Positions 12,501-18,185 of a DNA stretch of 20,004 bases are shown piece by piece. The stretch is from a virus: positions 1 through 20,004 of IMG/VR virus record IMGVR_UViG_3300013093_000359, one strand, 5' to 3'. Every line of letters begins with the position of its first letter. The stretch's first letter is position 1. Both the position numbers and the translations under genes were made by a program. The notes below the pieces were generated by a model. That model was not told where the DNA came from. It saw only the letters and a program-made list of their open reading frames with translations, and did not search any database.

Positions 12501-14577
12501 TCGCTGGACTGGTACTGCATGGACTGTAGCAACCAGACCCGATGGAACTACACCTTGGGTTCAGCTATATAAGACTAATCTGTATTGGTCATACGCTGAC
12601 TGGTATGCAGAAGGATTTGACCCAACTACTACTATTGATGTAGTGGTTGCAAATAACTTAGAACTTGGTAAACTAACCTTACAGGCTGGCACATACGTTG
12701 AGGTAGCAGATGACGGCAATGGTAACTTTGTAATTTATTACATCAACAAAGATTTATCTAAGACTACGGTTGGCATACAAAACGGAACTATACAGTTACC
12801 GGGCGCAGAAACAAATATTCCAGACCGCGAGCTACGTCAAATATTAGTTGCACTACACAAAGAAATCTTTATTGATGACCTGGCTGCAGAATACAACGAA
12901 ATTTTCTTCACTATGATTAAGTACATCCTGTCAGAGCAGAAAAATGTTGACTGGGTATTTAAAACTAGTTTTGTTAGCGCCACACAAAGTATTCGTAAGT
13001 TACAACAGTTCCCAAGTTATATTCCAGATAATCAAAACTTCTATTTGGACTATATCGATGAAGTTAAACCGTACCGCACAGTGGTTCGTGAGTTCGTGGT
13101 CGACTATTTAGGCAATGATGAATATGGAAGTGACATCACTGACTTTGACTTGCCTCCATATTGGGACACCAATCTAAAAGTATATCGTAGTCCGAGTGGC
13201 GAGCAAAGTTATGATGCTAATACATTAAGTACTACAAATAGTGTTTACAGTCAGTGGTATAATAGTTACAAGTATCAAGTAGTTAACGCCATTATTGATA
13301 ATCCTGGATCGGGTTATTTAACTGCACCGCAGGTGGTTATCACCGGTGATCAAGGCAGCGGTGCCACAGCCTACGCGGTATTAGGCAACAACGGCGCTGT
13401 TAGTCAGATTGTTATTACTAACTCTGGTAGCGGTTACACAACCATACCAGAAATCATCATCAATGGTACAGGATCGGGTGCAAAAGCTCGGGCAGTATTG
13501 AAAAACTTATTTAACGGTAACAATGCTGGACACAATCTTGTACGCAGTTTAGGCATGACATTAACTTATGATCGTGTAACTTATGCAAACGTTACCTATC
13601 CTGGTGTTATTGTTGATGGCGGTAACTTACGAACTTACGCAGATGGAACAGTTACATTTGGATCTCCAGCAAGTAATGTAGCCGGCGGATTTGATGCTAC
13701 TATATCAAGTAGTTATACTAGTAGTCTTGGTGTAAACCCTGCAGATATCATTGTAGATGGCGGCGCTTATGTTGGGCCATTTAGTAGTTATGCTCCAGAG
13801 GAGTTAGTTCCTGGACGTATGTTTGACAGCTTGAACATGCAAGTATTTTCAAATGTTAATCCAGGTACGAACGATTACGCTTTCCGTATCTTTACTGATA
13901 TGAATCAAGCAACTACATTCTATCGCATTGCGGCGGCAAATACAACCACATTGGCCAGCAACTTACACATTACCGACAGTAACATTTATGTAGTTAATAG
14001 TTCAGTATTACCTATACCAAATCCTACACTAGCTATCCCTGGTGTAGTATTCATTGGCGGAGAGAAGATCACTTACTATACCAATGATACTGTAAACAAT
14101 GTACTAGGACAAATACGTCGTGCAGTTGATGGAACCGGCGTTGGCAGAGTGTTAGATTGGGTACCAAAATTAAATATTGCCACCGGATCGTTAATATCTT
14201 TTGGTAGTAATAGCTATATAACAACAGGCAATGTTTATGGTGTTAGCTGGACCGATACATCTGTACAAGCTAACGTCACATATTATGGAAGTGCATATAT
14301 ACACTCGGCAGGTACTCGTGTTGTTGATGCTAGTTTAGATCAAGTGGTTCCCTTAACTAGTCAAACTACAGCTAACGTAGGTGCCGCTAATGTAACCTAC
14401 ACAAATACAGCAGGAAATACTATTACAGTATTAGCTAATACCGTTGTATACAAGGATCTAGCCAACTGGTATGATACTGATACTGCAAACAGCCGTCCAA
14501 GTTTTGGTAACGGACTGATCAATAGTACTACAGTACAAGCCAAGTTCCTATTAGCAAGTCCAGGATATACACCATGA
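3595..14577 (+). CDS. giant virion protein, probably a gp7-like baseplate wedge or fibre-docking protein
   Basis: An uninterrupted 3660-aa protein. It begins with NTINFLPEAFRSDTN (residues 5-19), and FDYDKFVNYYNYFWLPNG at 125-142. These, plus LTPWEMLGF (1285-1293) and NVDWVFKTSF...DYIDEVKPY (3117-3160), resemble large structural proteins encoded after gp6 in marine T4-like phages. Modules seen by eye: a beta-sandwich-like segment at 185-258 with a cupredoxin-like pattern but no metal ligands; a chitin-binding-like module at 1796-1836; seven FG-GAP-like repeats at 2225-2580; paired GSGY repeats at 3231-3302; and a GVVFIGGEKITYY motif near 3483. No signal peptide or membrane segment is evident. 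T4 gp7 (1032 aa) sits at this place in the gene order, so a wedge role is inferred from position, not from recognised gp7 sequence. The start at 3595 overlaps the gp6 stop and has no Shine-Dalgarno site, so translation is probably coupled. The stop TGA overlaps the next ATG and a late promoter. Alternative: a side fibre or baseplate-decoration protein. Confidence 0.75.
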   Translation: MALLNTINFLPEAFRSDTNQRFLGATMDQLFTPGVNQPVNGYIGRTFAPTYKLGDNYVPEQNSSRANYQLEAGVVVTDDNKNITFTAGYLDLLNSINTNSGPANNITANHRRLFSAESYNYDGHFDYDKFVNYYNYFWLPNGPMSVNVSVNKVPYQATYDVTRSTQVGGYTFSGVGPHPNTQLTLARGGTYTFNVDQPGSQFWIQTSPGVSGLDPNIDTVTTRQVYGVANNGTDNGTVTFKVPLATAQDFYSNMPIVTPSTGSTTVAVSFHYTDVQNQLVSNFLTKFPSGLDGINNQSLLTGTTFIFINNDLSDAAWTNPTDPFAVKMAEIQAANPTGYLSDPDYITAKSLLNSTSGVVSKTNRTSIWKIKLVPLGNDYVMQLLIDTVLKPQQKVFITSGQTYAGNQFWLDNNQHYETVPAITAGLDYLYYQDSNNPGFTGQIKLVDNSTSTLDINADIIGSVGYTSPNGVIFTNGLKVAFDSDVTPATYANNEYYVEGVGTSINLVPVADLIVPEPFGENIETVPDYITINRAAQDLNPWTRYNRWFHRDVITATAEYNNTVADYGDNISARRSIIEFEPNLQLFNYGRQATTSVSYIVTASTDAFNDFEGKTTAAIDGVTLVNGDTVIFANDYDTAIINEVWEVQYQQIIDMPYLTLNKTATDPVLPGENVLVTKGSHAGYTFAFDGSAWSQCQQKTNVNQAPLFDVVDNDGYSFGDTTVYTDSTFAGTKFFGYAQGTGNNDVVLGFPLQYQNFNNIGDIVFSNFYDTDTFTTDAGTINVNTGYIVKNTDLTATTKLTNWVTNVEPTEQFQIFTRFFEGFVIEYKGAQTAFVQIDVLPTAETTVPHLKVYLNNALLVEGVDYVVDMIGVYYAVLFTTMPEINDKIDVKIFSSGSSQIGYYEIPDNLDLNPLNENFDTITLGQIRTHYDKLIENTTVNSTNPIPTQDNYLKKQGGTLRQHSAPLVYALSFLNDPDFSFVDGITLAKKEYTKFKHKFLSLCNKSSDIDYNNPAAGVDAILQSINVLKNSSFPWYYSDMVPQGSSYNEIVYTVLNARQTNYEINSLFDNTVLSNRAILVYVNSQQQILGVDYTFSTVSPTLIFNNEFTAEDVANGTKITIRDYANTDGNYIPETPTKLGLYPKFTPLMYVDNTYQTPTTVIRGHDGSITPAFGDFRDDYLLELELRIYNNIKADYSKNVIDLYDTIPGRFRTGDYSLTEFNQVLEQNFLTWVGTNNVDYTTNNFYDVNNPWTWNYGSFPDVIDGSSLQGSWRAIYNYWFDTDTPNLTPWEMLGFASEPSWWASRYGVGPYTDGNTLLWEDLSNGYIWNNGAPYYDTRFARPGLTGFIPVDSAGNLIDPTQIPLIKTYVSSTASNAFLAGQQSPAEVAWRRSSDYPYAVQMTLALLRPAQYFATQLDTSRFSNSPQTGQFSNSSNRKISPSLLTVNGNTNSTTGAIDRTSGYINWVGDSIKNLGIDPVSTLIDYFSNLSVRLNYKVAGFTDKNLITVSAEQTSPGSTSGSIIIPDTNYQVYLNKSVPIGSAVYSAVIVEKTSTGWSVTGYDPTNPFFNIVPSVADSNAQNLTVNGTTIKLYQSSSNTVSVVPYGTVYSSIQQVADFILSYQRYLNNVGFRFETFNTDLQAQQDWLLSIQELLYWSQQGWNTTSVIVLNPVATSLELAVAGAIVDEVTNTSNGSKILDQNFAPIKSNNFNIVRTNSAVNGNKFTISTLNGSTICYAKLNLTSYEHVLVFDNVDDFGDIIYVPDTGTRQYRLKIAGSKTGAWDGSLSAAGYIYSDPIIDPWQPGTDYQLGDIVQYNNFYYTATQNISASVDFNPVLWTQISYDSIQTGLLPSFSLNAQEFTNFYDVDNPPTDETFQKYSAGLLGFRQRSYLTDLGISIPTQTKFYQGYIKQKGTMEAITALTKANFNNVNGNVNVYEEWAFNVGKYGNLNNNIYKDFILDQSVFKTNPVVFTSDGVYNAGNIIVSLNGNALSSNSNVYTSSNTFVGTTTLYNNRTDLVYITDLPDVGYMNINDVDYTLFDITKPNSLNVATLGGGDKVWVAKDINGNWDILRTNESNIIAESLTFILDSNAQLLFNTTHKFSVGDIFVLKDFNPTFDGVYEVVSAPTPTSVVIQINNIQPNINTISPLQTLIRALVITGSGIVYTLDSARIGSLGAFPTHPVPINGWLDGDRIWVDNASTAGWGVYTFNHPWLANTAVRVTGNTTANGRFGSTIRVSADNTFVFAGSPASRQVFAEPVKSGSTVTISVADSGFGQSIDSQGNLLTVASTSNVYLYRQNGNVITALQTIISGNLTGNVTSISMSADQTWLYIGGNNAVHAYTANTTPSSANVSYVWAGKITGTGSFGNVIRTNNNGTTLFVGAPTANNIYSQNGNVYVYSRSGNTLTNTQTLSSQHKNQSAGFGTSISIDATAGNVYIGVPGSTVTGFLNGAVERYVLTGGSYVYNQTLNQPETNTGAFGTSVSISGNGQVLAIGSVGSAVEEHTTFDNTATTIDTNTTHFVEYISNSGATYLFEPVGGAYVYTQQLEAQLYSNDLYGTAVDATNGTIAVGAPGTLNNYGAGYVFANPTQTRAWIQTRTQMPIVDTDSISRTFVYNKTNNNLLAALDYIDPAKGKILNAFGQDIDFQRATDPALYNAGNNVVNKTLHWGPNQVGTIWWDLSTVRYINYEQDALIYRLNHWGETFPGSSIDVYQWIASSQLPSEYTGSGTPMHPDNSAYSTYGYVTPTGAINLTYYYWVKNIQSVDKAKQNSVYSIAEAIKNPQSQGIPYINVLRNDTVAAYNINNLLVGQSSVIELGTLNVNATETALVHSEYALVQEGNPRSQLPTLIVDKINDSISGIDAVGNPVPDPALPPSQAYGISIRPRQSAIIDVNTALYNIVTLVNSKLIAYPVTERKVLTTLNSSELYPVAGSGYYSISVNIVDELEYIDTNTISTGYQVLVLSDTNNLGKWAIYRWTGTAWTVATRPDGTTPWVQLYKTNLYWSYADWYAEGFDPTTTIDVVVANNLELGKLTLQAGTYVEVADDGNGNFVIYYINKDLSKTTVGIQNGTIQLPGAETNIPDRELRQILVALHKEIFIDDLAAEYNEIFFTMIKYILSEQKNVDWVFKTSFVSATQSIRKLQQFPSYIPDNQNFYLDYIDEVKPYRTVVREFVVDYLGNDEYGSDITDFDLPPYWDTNLKVYRSPSGEQSYDANTLSTTNSVYSQWYNSYKYQVVNAIIDNPGSGYLTAPQVVITGDQGSGATAYAVLGNNGAVSQIVITNSGSGYTTIPEIIINGTGSGAKARAVLKNLFNGNNAGHNLVRSLGMTLTYDRVTYANVTYPGVIVDGGNLRTYADGTVTFGSPASNVAGGFDATISSSYTSSLGVNPADIIVDGGAYVGPFSSYAPEELVPGRMFDSLNMQVFSNVNPGTNDYAFRIFTDMNQATTFYRIAAANTTTLASNLHITDSNIYVVNSSVLPIPNPTLAIPGVVFIGGEKITYYTNDTVNNVLGQIRRAVDGTGVGRVLDWVPKLNIATGSLISFGSNSYITTGNVYGVSWTDTSVQANVTYYGSAYIHSAGTRVVDASLDQVVPLTSQTTANVGAANVTYTNTAGNTITVLANTVVYKDLANWYDTDTANSRPSFGNGLINSTTVQAKFLLASPGYTP
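8980..9102 (+). other. Chitin-binding-like (CBM5/12, ChtBD3 type) module within the giant protein
   Basis: Residues 1796-1836 of the giant protein follow the ChtBD3 pattern: PWQPGTDYQLGDIVQYNNFY, then an alternating stretch, ending in PVLWTQI. The family hallmark is W-x-x-G-x-x-Y-x-x-G-D-x-V-x-Y-x-x-x-x-Y followed some 15-20 residues later by W, and every one of these positions is present. In bacterial chitinases such modules bind chitin or related polysaccharides through exposed aromatics; in phages they occur in tail proteins. Whether it binds sugar here or only serves as a small structural domain cannot be told from the sequence. Confidence 0.65.
10267..11334 (+). repeat. Seven FG-GAP-like repeats, predicted seven-bladed beta-propeller, within the giant protein
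   Basis: Seven imperfect repeats at roughly residues 2225, 2268, 2311, 2361, 2416, 2473 and 2550 share the pattern (G/S/A)-F-G-x-S/T-hydrophobic-S-x-(D/N)-G-N-hydrophobic-hydrophobic-x-(V/I)-G-(A/V/S)-P. Examples are RFGSTIRVSADNTFVFAGSP, SFGNVIRTNNNGTTLFVGAP, GFGTSISI and AFGTSVSISGNGQVLAIGS. Repeat 3 (GNVTSISMSADQTWLYIGG) lacks the FG. This is the FG-GAP/integrin-alpha pattern, and seven copies is the number that closes a propeller of that family. The blades are 43 to 77 residues apart, the widest spacing being before the last. The fold is inferred from repeat pattern and count. Confidence 0.7.
13285..13500 (+). repeat. Tandem GSGY protein repeats near the C-terminus of the giant protein
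   Basis: Two tandem units, at about residues 3231-3262 and 3269-3302, share the order: NPGSGYLTAPQVVITG / NSGSGYTTIPEIIINGTGSG, then GSGATAYAVL / GSGAKARAVL. The linker GAVSQIVI belongs to the first unit. Similar GSGY-x-x-x-P repeats occur in phage and marine bacterial surface proteins, usually as small beta-rich units. The two DNA copies have diverged, so this is an old duplication and not a recent one. Confidence 0.6.
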
Positions 14578-15260
14578 TAAATACTGATAACAAACAAAAT
14601 TTAGAGGAAAAAGCAGTGGAAAATACACAAAAACGCCCAGACGAATCATCCGGAGTTTATATTCGCGGGCATATTAAGATCTTTGATCCAGAAACCAAGG
14701 AAGTCTTCATCGATAAGCCTAATGCTATTCACTATGAAAATATGAGTGTGGCGCTGGCTAACAGTATTGCAGATAAAGGACAAAACTTTATCTATGAAAT
14801 GAACTTTGGCAATGGCGGAACTAGTGTGGATCCAACTGGTATTATTACATATTTGCCTACTAATACAGTAGGTCAAAACGCTAACTTGTACAATCCAACA
14901 TACAGTAAGATTGTTGATGATACAGCTATTGCCAATCCAGACCCAGTAAACAACAATATGTCTATTAGCCATATTCCTGGTACAGTTTACACAGATATCC
15001 TAGTCAGTTGTTTATTAGACTACGGTGAGCCTAGTGGACAAGCCGCATTTGATAACAGTACAAACTTAAACGGTCAATATGTATTTGACGAGCTAGGTCT
15101 ACGCGGTCGTAGTACCGACGGAACAAGTGGATTAACATCAACTGGTTTATTATTAACACACGTGGTATTCCACCCTGTTCAAAAATCACTGAACCGACTA
15201 ATTCAAATCGATTATACTGTGAGAATTCAAACCCTAACAAACTTAAGTTCAAACGGATAA
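14574..15260 (+). CDS. Conserved virion structural protein of marine T4-like phages (function not assigned)
   Basis: A 228-aa reading frame from the ATG at 14574. A GTG at 14616 (codon 15) is the better start: AGAGG at 14603-14607 lies 8 bases before it, and the late promoter at 14576-14583 should start transcripts near 14589, downstream of the ATG. That gives a 214-aa protein. The core contains IKIFDPETKEVFIDKPNAIH (34-53), followed by YENMS, and EMNFGNGGT (75-83). I recall this pattern from structural proteins in marine T4-like phages but cannot tie it to a T4 gene number; gp8 occupies a similar place in T4, but I see no convincing gp8 sequence. The rest is soluble and beta-prone, without signal peptide or membrane segment. 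It sits between the giant protein and the fibre genes, so a baseplate or fibre-connector role is plausible. The gene ends with tandem stops (TAATAA). Confidence 0.7.
   Translation: MINTDNKQNLEEKAVENTQKRPDESSGVYIRGHIKIFDPETKEVFIDKPNAIHYENMSVALANSIADKGQNFIYEMNFGNGGTSVDPTGIITYLPTNTVGQNANLYNPTYSKIVDDTAIANPDPVNNNMSISHIPGTVYTDILVSCLLDYGEPSGQAAFDNSTNLNGQYVFDELGLRGRSTDGTSGLTSTGLLLTHVVFHPVQKSLNRLIQIDYTVRIQTLTNLSSNG
14576..14583 (+). promoter_or_regulatory. T4-type late promoter octamer (GATAAATA) inside the giant-gene stop / next-gene start overlap
   Basis: GATAAATACT begins within the ATGATAA junction where the giant gene ends and the next frame opens. It is identical over ten bases to the promoter at 425-434. 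The expected start of transcription, about 14589, lies after the ATG at 14574 and before the GTG at 14616, which has a good Shine-Dalgarno site. This probably gives the small virion protein, fibre A and the glycine-rich adhesin their own late transcript. Confidence 0.7.
14603..14607 (+). promoter_or_regulatory. Ribosome-binding site deciding for the GTG start at 14616
   Basis: AGAGG followed by AAA lies 8 bases before an in-frame GTG at 14616-14618. It is one of the two strongest Shine-Dalgarno sites in the window, the other being the AGGA before 16836. No comparable site stands before the ATG at 14574, which is inside the preceding coding sequence. Both starts could be used: the ATG by coupled translation on read-through transcripts, the GTG on transcripts from the local late promoter. 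Confidence 0.6.
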
Positions 15261-15266
15261 TAAACA

Positions 15267-16832
15267 ATGACATACCCTATTAACAAGACTGACGGAACAG
15301 CACTAGTAACTCCAACAATGCCATCGGGTGTGTTACAGGATGGCACCCTTGATACTACTACTGGTGTAACCCTAATCGGACGTAACTATCCTAACTACGG
15401 CGAAATACAAAATGAAAACTTTATCAAGTTATTACAAAACTTTGCCAATAGTCAGCCACCGAGTGTAAGTCAAAATGCACTATTATTGTTACCTGGTACA
15501 CTATGGTACAATACCGCTACTAATGTATTAAATGTTTATAATGGTACAAACTTTATTCCCACAAGTCAACGCATTGTTGCCAACACAGCCCCAACGGCTA
15601 CTAGCATTGGAGACCAATGGTACGACAGCGTTAATCAACAACTACGTTCTTGGACTGGTACTCAATGGCAACTAGTTGGACCTGCTTATACCGCCAGCCA
15701 AGGTAAGAGTGGTGCATTTGTTGAGTCAGTTACTGACACAACTGGGAATACTCATATAGTTGTTGCTGAATATGTCAGCAATACAGCAGTATCAGTGACC
15801 AGCATTGACCCAGTATTTACAGTAAACTCTGCTATCTCTACAGCCTACACTGGATTTACAACAGTACAGCCTGGTGTAAACTTATCCACAACATCAATAT
15901 TAAACGGCACAGCAACTAATAGTAATACAGTTGGCGGTCTAAGCCCAACAGTATTTGCACGTAATGATATTGCTACTAGCTTTGCTAGCGATGTTGCAGT
16001 TGCAGGCAATCTAGCATTTAGTAGTGCAAACATTTCTACAACAAATGGTTCTTTGATACTACAAAATAAAAACGTTGGTGGTAACGTAGAACTATTTGTA
16101 AATACAACCAATAGCGGAAATATTCGTAGCATGTCAGTTGACGGTGCTACCGGATTAGCCTATGTATACGGTAATCCAGTAAATCCGTTGGGCATTGCAA
16201 CCAAGGGATATGCTGATGCCATTGGCACTTCTGCCAGTTCTGCACTAGCTTCGGCTGTTGGACAAATCAACTCTAACGTCAATGGTGTGCGTATTGACTA
16301 CATAGGTAACATTAGTTCTGTTATTACATCAACTAATGCAAACTTAGCGGCAGTACAGTCAAGTACTAATGCTAACATTACTGCCGCCAATGCGGCCATT
16401 GTAGAGGCCAATGTGGCAATGAATGCTCATGTTAGTGAACAGATTTCTGCAGTTAACACAGCACTAAGCGCAGGTATAGCAGCCGCTGAAACAATGTCTA
16501 ACTTAGCAGTTGCAAGTTTGAATACTACATTAAGTTCTACTATTGGAAATCTACAAAGTTATATCAACACAACTATTAATCCAGAACTTGTAACACTTGC
16601 TGGTAACGTAGTTCAGTTAACTTCAGCATTGATACCTTTAGCAAATATAGATAGCCCAGCATTTACAGGAGCACCTACTGCTCCTACTCCACCTTCAGGA
16701 GATAACACTGGAAATGTTGCTACAACAGCATTTATTCAAAGCGCAATTAACTCACAAAAGTTTAACTATACAGTTTCTAGTAATCCACCAAGTGGCGGGA
16801 ATAACGGCGACTTCTGGTTCCAGGTAGGATAA
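15267..16832 (+). CDS. Tail fibre protein (fibre A)
   Basis: A 521-aa fibre protein. The N-terminal ~200 residues are homologous by eye to those of the fibre at 18220: both share a YxIxKxDGT opening, an NENxxxLLxNFA motif (here residues 49-60), a GxLWYxT-type motif (76-82), and a Y-T-x-x-Q-G-x-S-G-A segment after the GDQWYDS motif. Next come LNGTATNSNTVGGLSPTVFA (about 212-231) and PLGIATKGYADAIG (near 305-320), both common in trimeric phage fibres. Residues 320-460 are Ala/Asn/Ser-rich with heptad-like character, a probable helical coiled-coil shaft. A tail-fibre motif, SPAFTGAPTAPTPPSGDN then VATTAFIQSAI, spans 463-495. The end, SSNPPSGGNNGDFWFQVG, is short, so no own receptor-binding tip is seen; the adjacent glycine-rich protein may supply it. 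The ATG at 15267 has only a weak upstream site (ACGGA, 9 bases away). It lies 6 bases after the previous gene and has no promoter of its own. Confidence 0.82.
   Translation: MTYPINKTDGTALVTPTMPSGVLQDGTLDTTTGVTLIGRNYPNYGEIQNENFIKLLQNFANSQPPSVSQNALLLLPGTLWYNTATNVLNVYNGTNFIPTSQRIVANTAPTATSIGDQWYDSVNQQLRSWTGTQWQLVGPAYTASQGKSGAFVESVTDTTGNTHIVVAEYVSNTAVSVTSIDPVFTVNSAISTAYTGFTTVQPGVNLSTTSILNGTATNSNTVGGLSPTVFARNDIATSFASDVAVAGNLAFSSANISTTNGSLILQNKNVGGNVELFVNTTNSGNIRSMSVDGATGLAYVYGNPVNPLGIATKGYADAIGTSASSALASAVGQINSNVNGVRIDYIGNISSVITSTNANLAAVQSSTNANITAANAAIVEANVAMNAHVSEQISAVNTALSAGIAAAETMSNLAVASLNTTLSSTIGNLQSYINTTINPELVTLAGNVVQLTSALIPLANIDSPAFTGAPTAPTPPSGDNTGNVATTAFIQSAINSQKFNYTVSSNPPSGGNNGDFWFQVG
16826..16829 (+). 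promoter_or_regulatory. Ribosome-binding site of the glycine-rich adhesin gene
   Basis: AGGTAGGA at 16822-16829 ends 6 bases before the ATG at 16836. It lies within the last codons of fibre A, whose stop is only three bases before this start, so the two genes are likely translated in tandem from one transcript. Confidence 0.6.
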
Positions 16833-16835
16833 TCA

Positions 16836-18185
16836 ATGTCCGGCCGCGGAATATTTACTAAACAAAATGGTCAATGGGTGCCAGTGGATGCACCCACAGT
16901 CAATCAGACTGGAACCTGGACCAATATTAAAGCTGGATATACAAACGTCAACGGCCAATGGCAACAGTTTTGGCCTCCTAATGTACACGCTAATATCCTT
17001 GTAGTCGCCGGTGGCGGCGGCGGGGGTATTGGATATGGTTGGGAAGGCGGCGGAGGAGGCGGAGCCGGCGGAGTAATATACGCATCAAACATACTACTAG
17101 ATGCTACTCATACATATAATGCAACAGTTGGTGCCGGTGGTGGCGCAAATGCTAGTGGTGGCGACAGTTATTTTGGTTTGAATACAACTATACCAAGTAC
17201 ATCGGCAGTTGATACAACGGTATACCCTGTAAGTTATGGATGCTACAATGGATTTTTAAATACCTACGGAGTTTGGGTAAACCCCGATGCAGTAGACCCA
17301 GTGGGATCGTGGGTAACTGTAAACTACACAGCATATATTCCTGTAGCACAGCAATATCAGCTAATAGTTTCAGCTGACAATCATATAAGAGTAACAATCA
17401 ACAGTACCCAAGTTGGTGCAAATGATGATTGGGGAAGTACTAATACAAGCTATGTTAACCTCAATAGTGGATTAGTAACGGTAACTTGTCAAGCATTAAA
17501 TGATGGCGGCCCTGCTAGTTTTGCGGCAGCCCTCTATGACCCAAGCGGTAACGTAGTATGGAATACCCGACAAACAGCACCTATACAATACAATGATGGT
17601 TGGTTTACAGCCATTGGTGGTGGTAACGGCGGATGGGGCACTCCTAATCAAACAGCCGGATCGGGTGGATCAGGTGGCGGTGGCTGCGGATATGTAAACA
17701 CACATGGTGGCGGTGGCGATGTTGGCGGTCAAGGTAACAACGGCGGCACGGGTGTTTGGCAAGGTTTTGGCGCCGCAGGTGGCGGTGGCGGTGGCGGATT
17801 TGGCGGGCCAGGATACGATAGTAACGGCAATCAAGGCGGCGACGGAGGCCCGGGCGGCACATTTTTAGGATTCCAAGTTGGCGGTGGTGGTGGCGGTGGC
17901 TGGGGACGTCAAGGACCCGAAGGCACAGGCCCCGGTGGAGCTGGTGGATTAGGTGGTGGCGGAGCTGGTAATGGGGGAAATGGTGTAAATGGAACAGGCG
18001 GGGGTGGTGGCGGATCTGAGCATAGTTCTTATACACCAGCTGGCACAGGCGGTTCGGGATTAGTTGTAGTACAATACCCCGGGGTAACACCTTTTTTCCA
18101 GGGCGGAGATCAAGTTACAGTTAATAATGGTATAGTTACACACGTGTTTACTACGTTGGGTAACAGTACCCTAACTCCAAAGTAA
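16836..18185 (+). CDS. Glycine-rich tail-fibre adhesin with an inserted lectin-like domain
   Basis: A 449-aa protein. Residues 1-50 hold two short NGQW repeats (11-14 and 39-42). Residues 52-115 start a polyglycine-rich domain of the phage tip type: ANILVVAGGGGGG, then GGGGGGAGGVIYASN and YNATVGAGGG. At about 128-250 a different, glycine-poor domain interrupts it, with SYGCYNGFLNTYGVWVNP (133-150), YQLIVSADNHIRVTI (174-188) and YDPSGNVVWNTR (234-245); this resembles PA14/GLEYA-type carbohydrate-binding beta-sandwiches. The glycine-rich part then resumes (258-410) with many GGGGGG runs and closes with GGSGLVVVQYP and a THVFTT strand, the usual end of such domains. Glycine-rich tips of T4-like phages, such as gp38 of T2 and S16, form polyglycine sandwiches that contact the receptor; similarity here is by composition, not alignment. 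It follows fibre A by 3 bases, so it may be the tip or an adhesin on it. The lectin call is the least certain part. Confidence 0.78.
   Translation: MSGRGIFTKQNGQWVPVDAPTVNQTGTWTNIKAGYTNVNGQWQQFWPPNVHANILVVAGGGGGGIGYGWEGGGGGGAGGVIYASNILLDATHTYNATVGAGGGANASGGDSYFGLNTTIPSTSAVDTTVYPVSYGCYNGFLNTYGVWVNPDAVDPVGSWVTVNYTAYIPVAQQYQLIVSADNHIRVTINSTQVGANDDWGSTNTSYVNLNSGLVTVTCQALNDGGPASFAAALYDPSGNVVWNTRQTAPIQYNDGWFTAIGGGNGGWGTPNQTAGSGGSGGGGCGYVNTHGGGGDVGGQGNNGGTGVWQGFGAAGGGGGGGFGGPGYDSNGNQGGDGGPGGTFLGFQVGGGGGGGWGRQGPEGTGPGGAGGLGGGGAGNGGNGVNGTGGGGGGSEHSSYTPAGTGGSGLVVVQYPGVTPFFQGGDQVTVNNGIVTHVFTTLGNSTLTPK
17214..17583 (+). other. Lectin-like (PA14/GLEYA-type) domain inserted in the glycine-rich adhesin
   Basis: About residues 127-250 of the adhesin lack glycine runs and read as alternating beta strands. 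Key features are FLNTYGVWV (140-148), Y-x-L-x-x-S-A-D-N (174-182), and an ASFAAALYD strand (227-235) near the end. Polyglycine sequence flanks both sides, and the flanking halves together make one complete glycine-rich domain, which marks this as an insertion. Sugar binding is inference from family resemblance; a DN pair (181-182) is the only obvious candidate for ligand or metal contact. Confidence 0.5.

Noticed and set aside
3595-14577. Possible frameshift or gene fusion creating the giant frame
   Set aside because: The frame is open throughout, codon use stays similar, and conserved motifs occur at the start, middle and end, so a single real gene is the simpler reading.
14574-15260. Assignment of this gene as gp8
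   Set aside because: Position fits, but I see no sequence feature that identifies gp8, so it was left without a symbol.
17644-18090. A 148-codon open frame on the minus strand rich in His, Arg and Leu
   Set aside because: It is opposite the glycine-rich coding region. GGN codons read backwards give few stop codons and an artificial H/R/L/P composition. No start signal or family resemblance.
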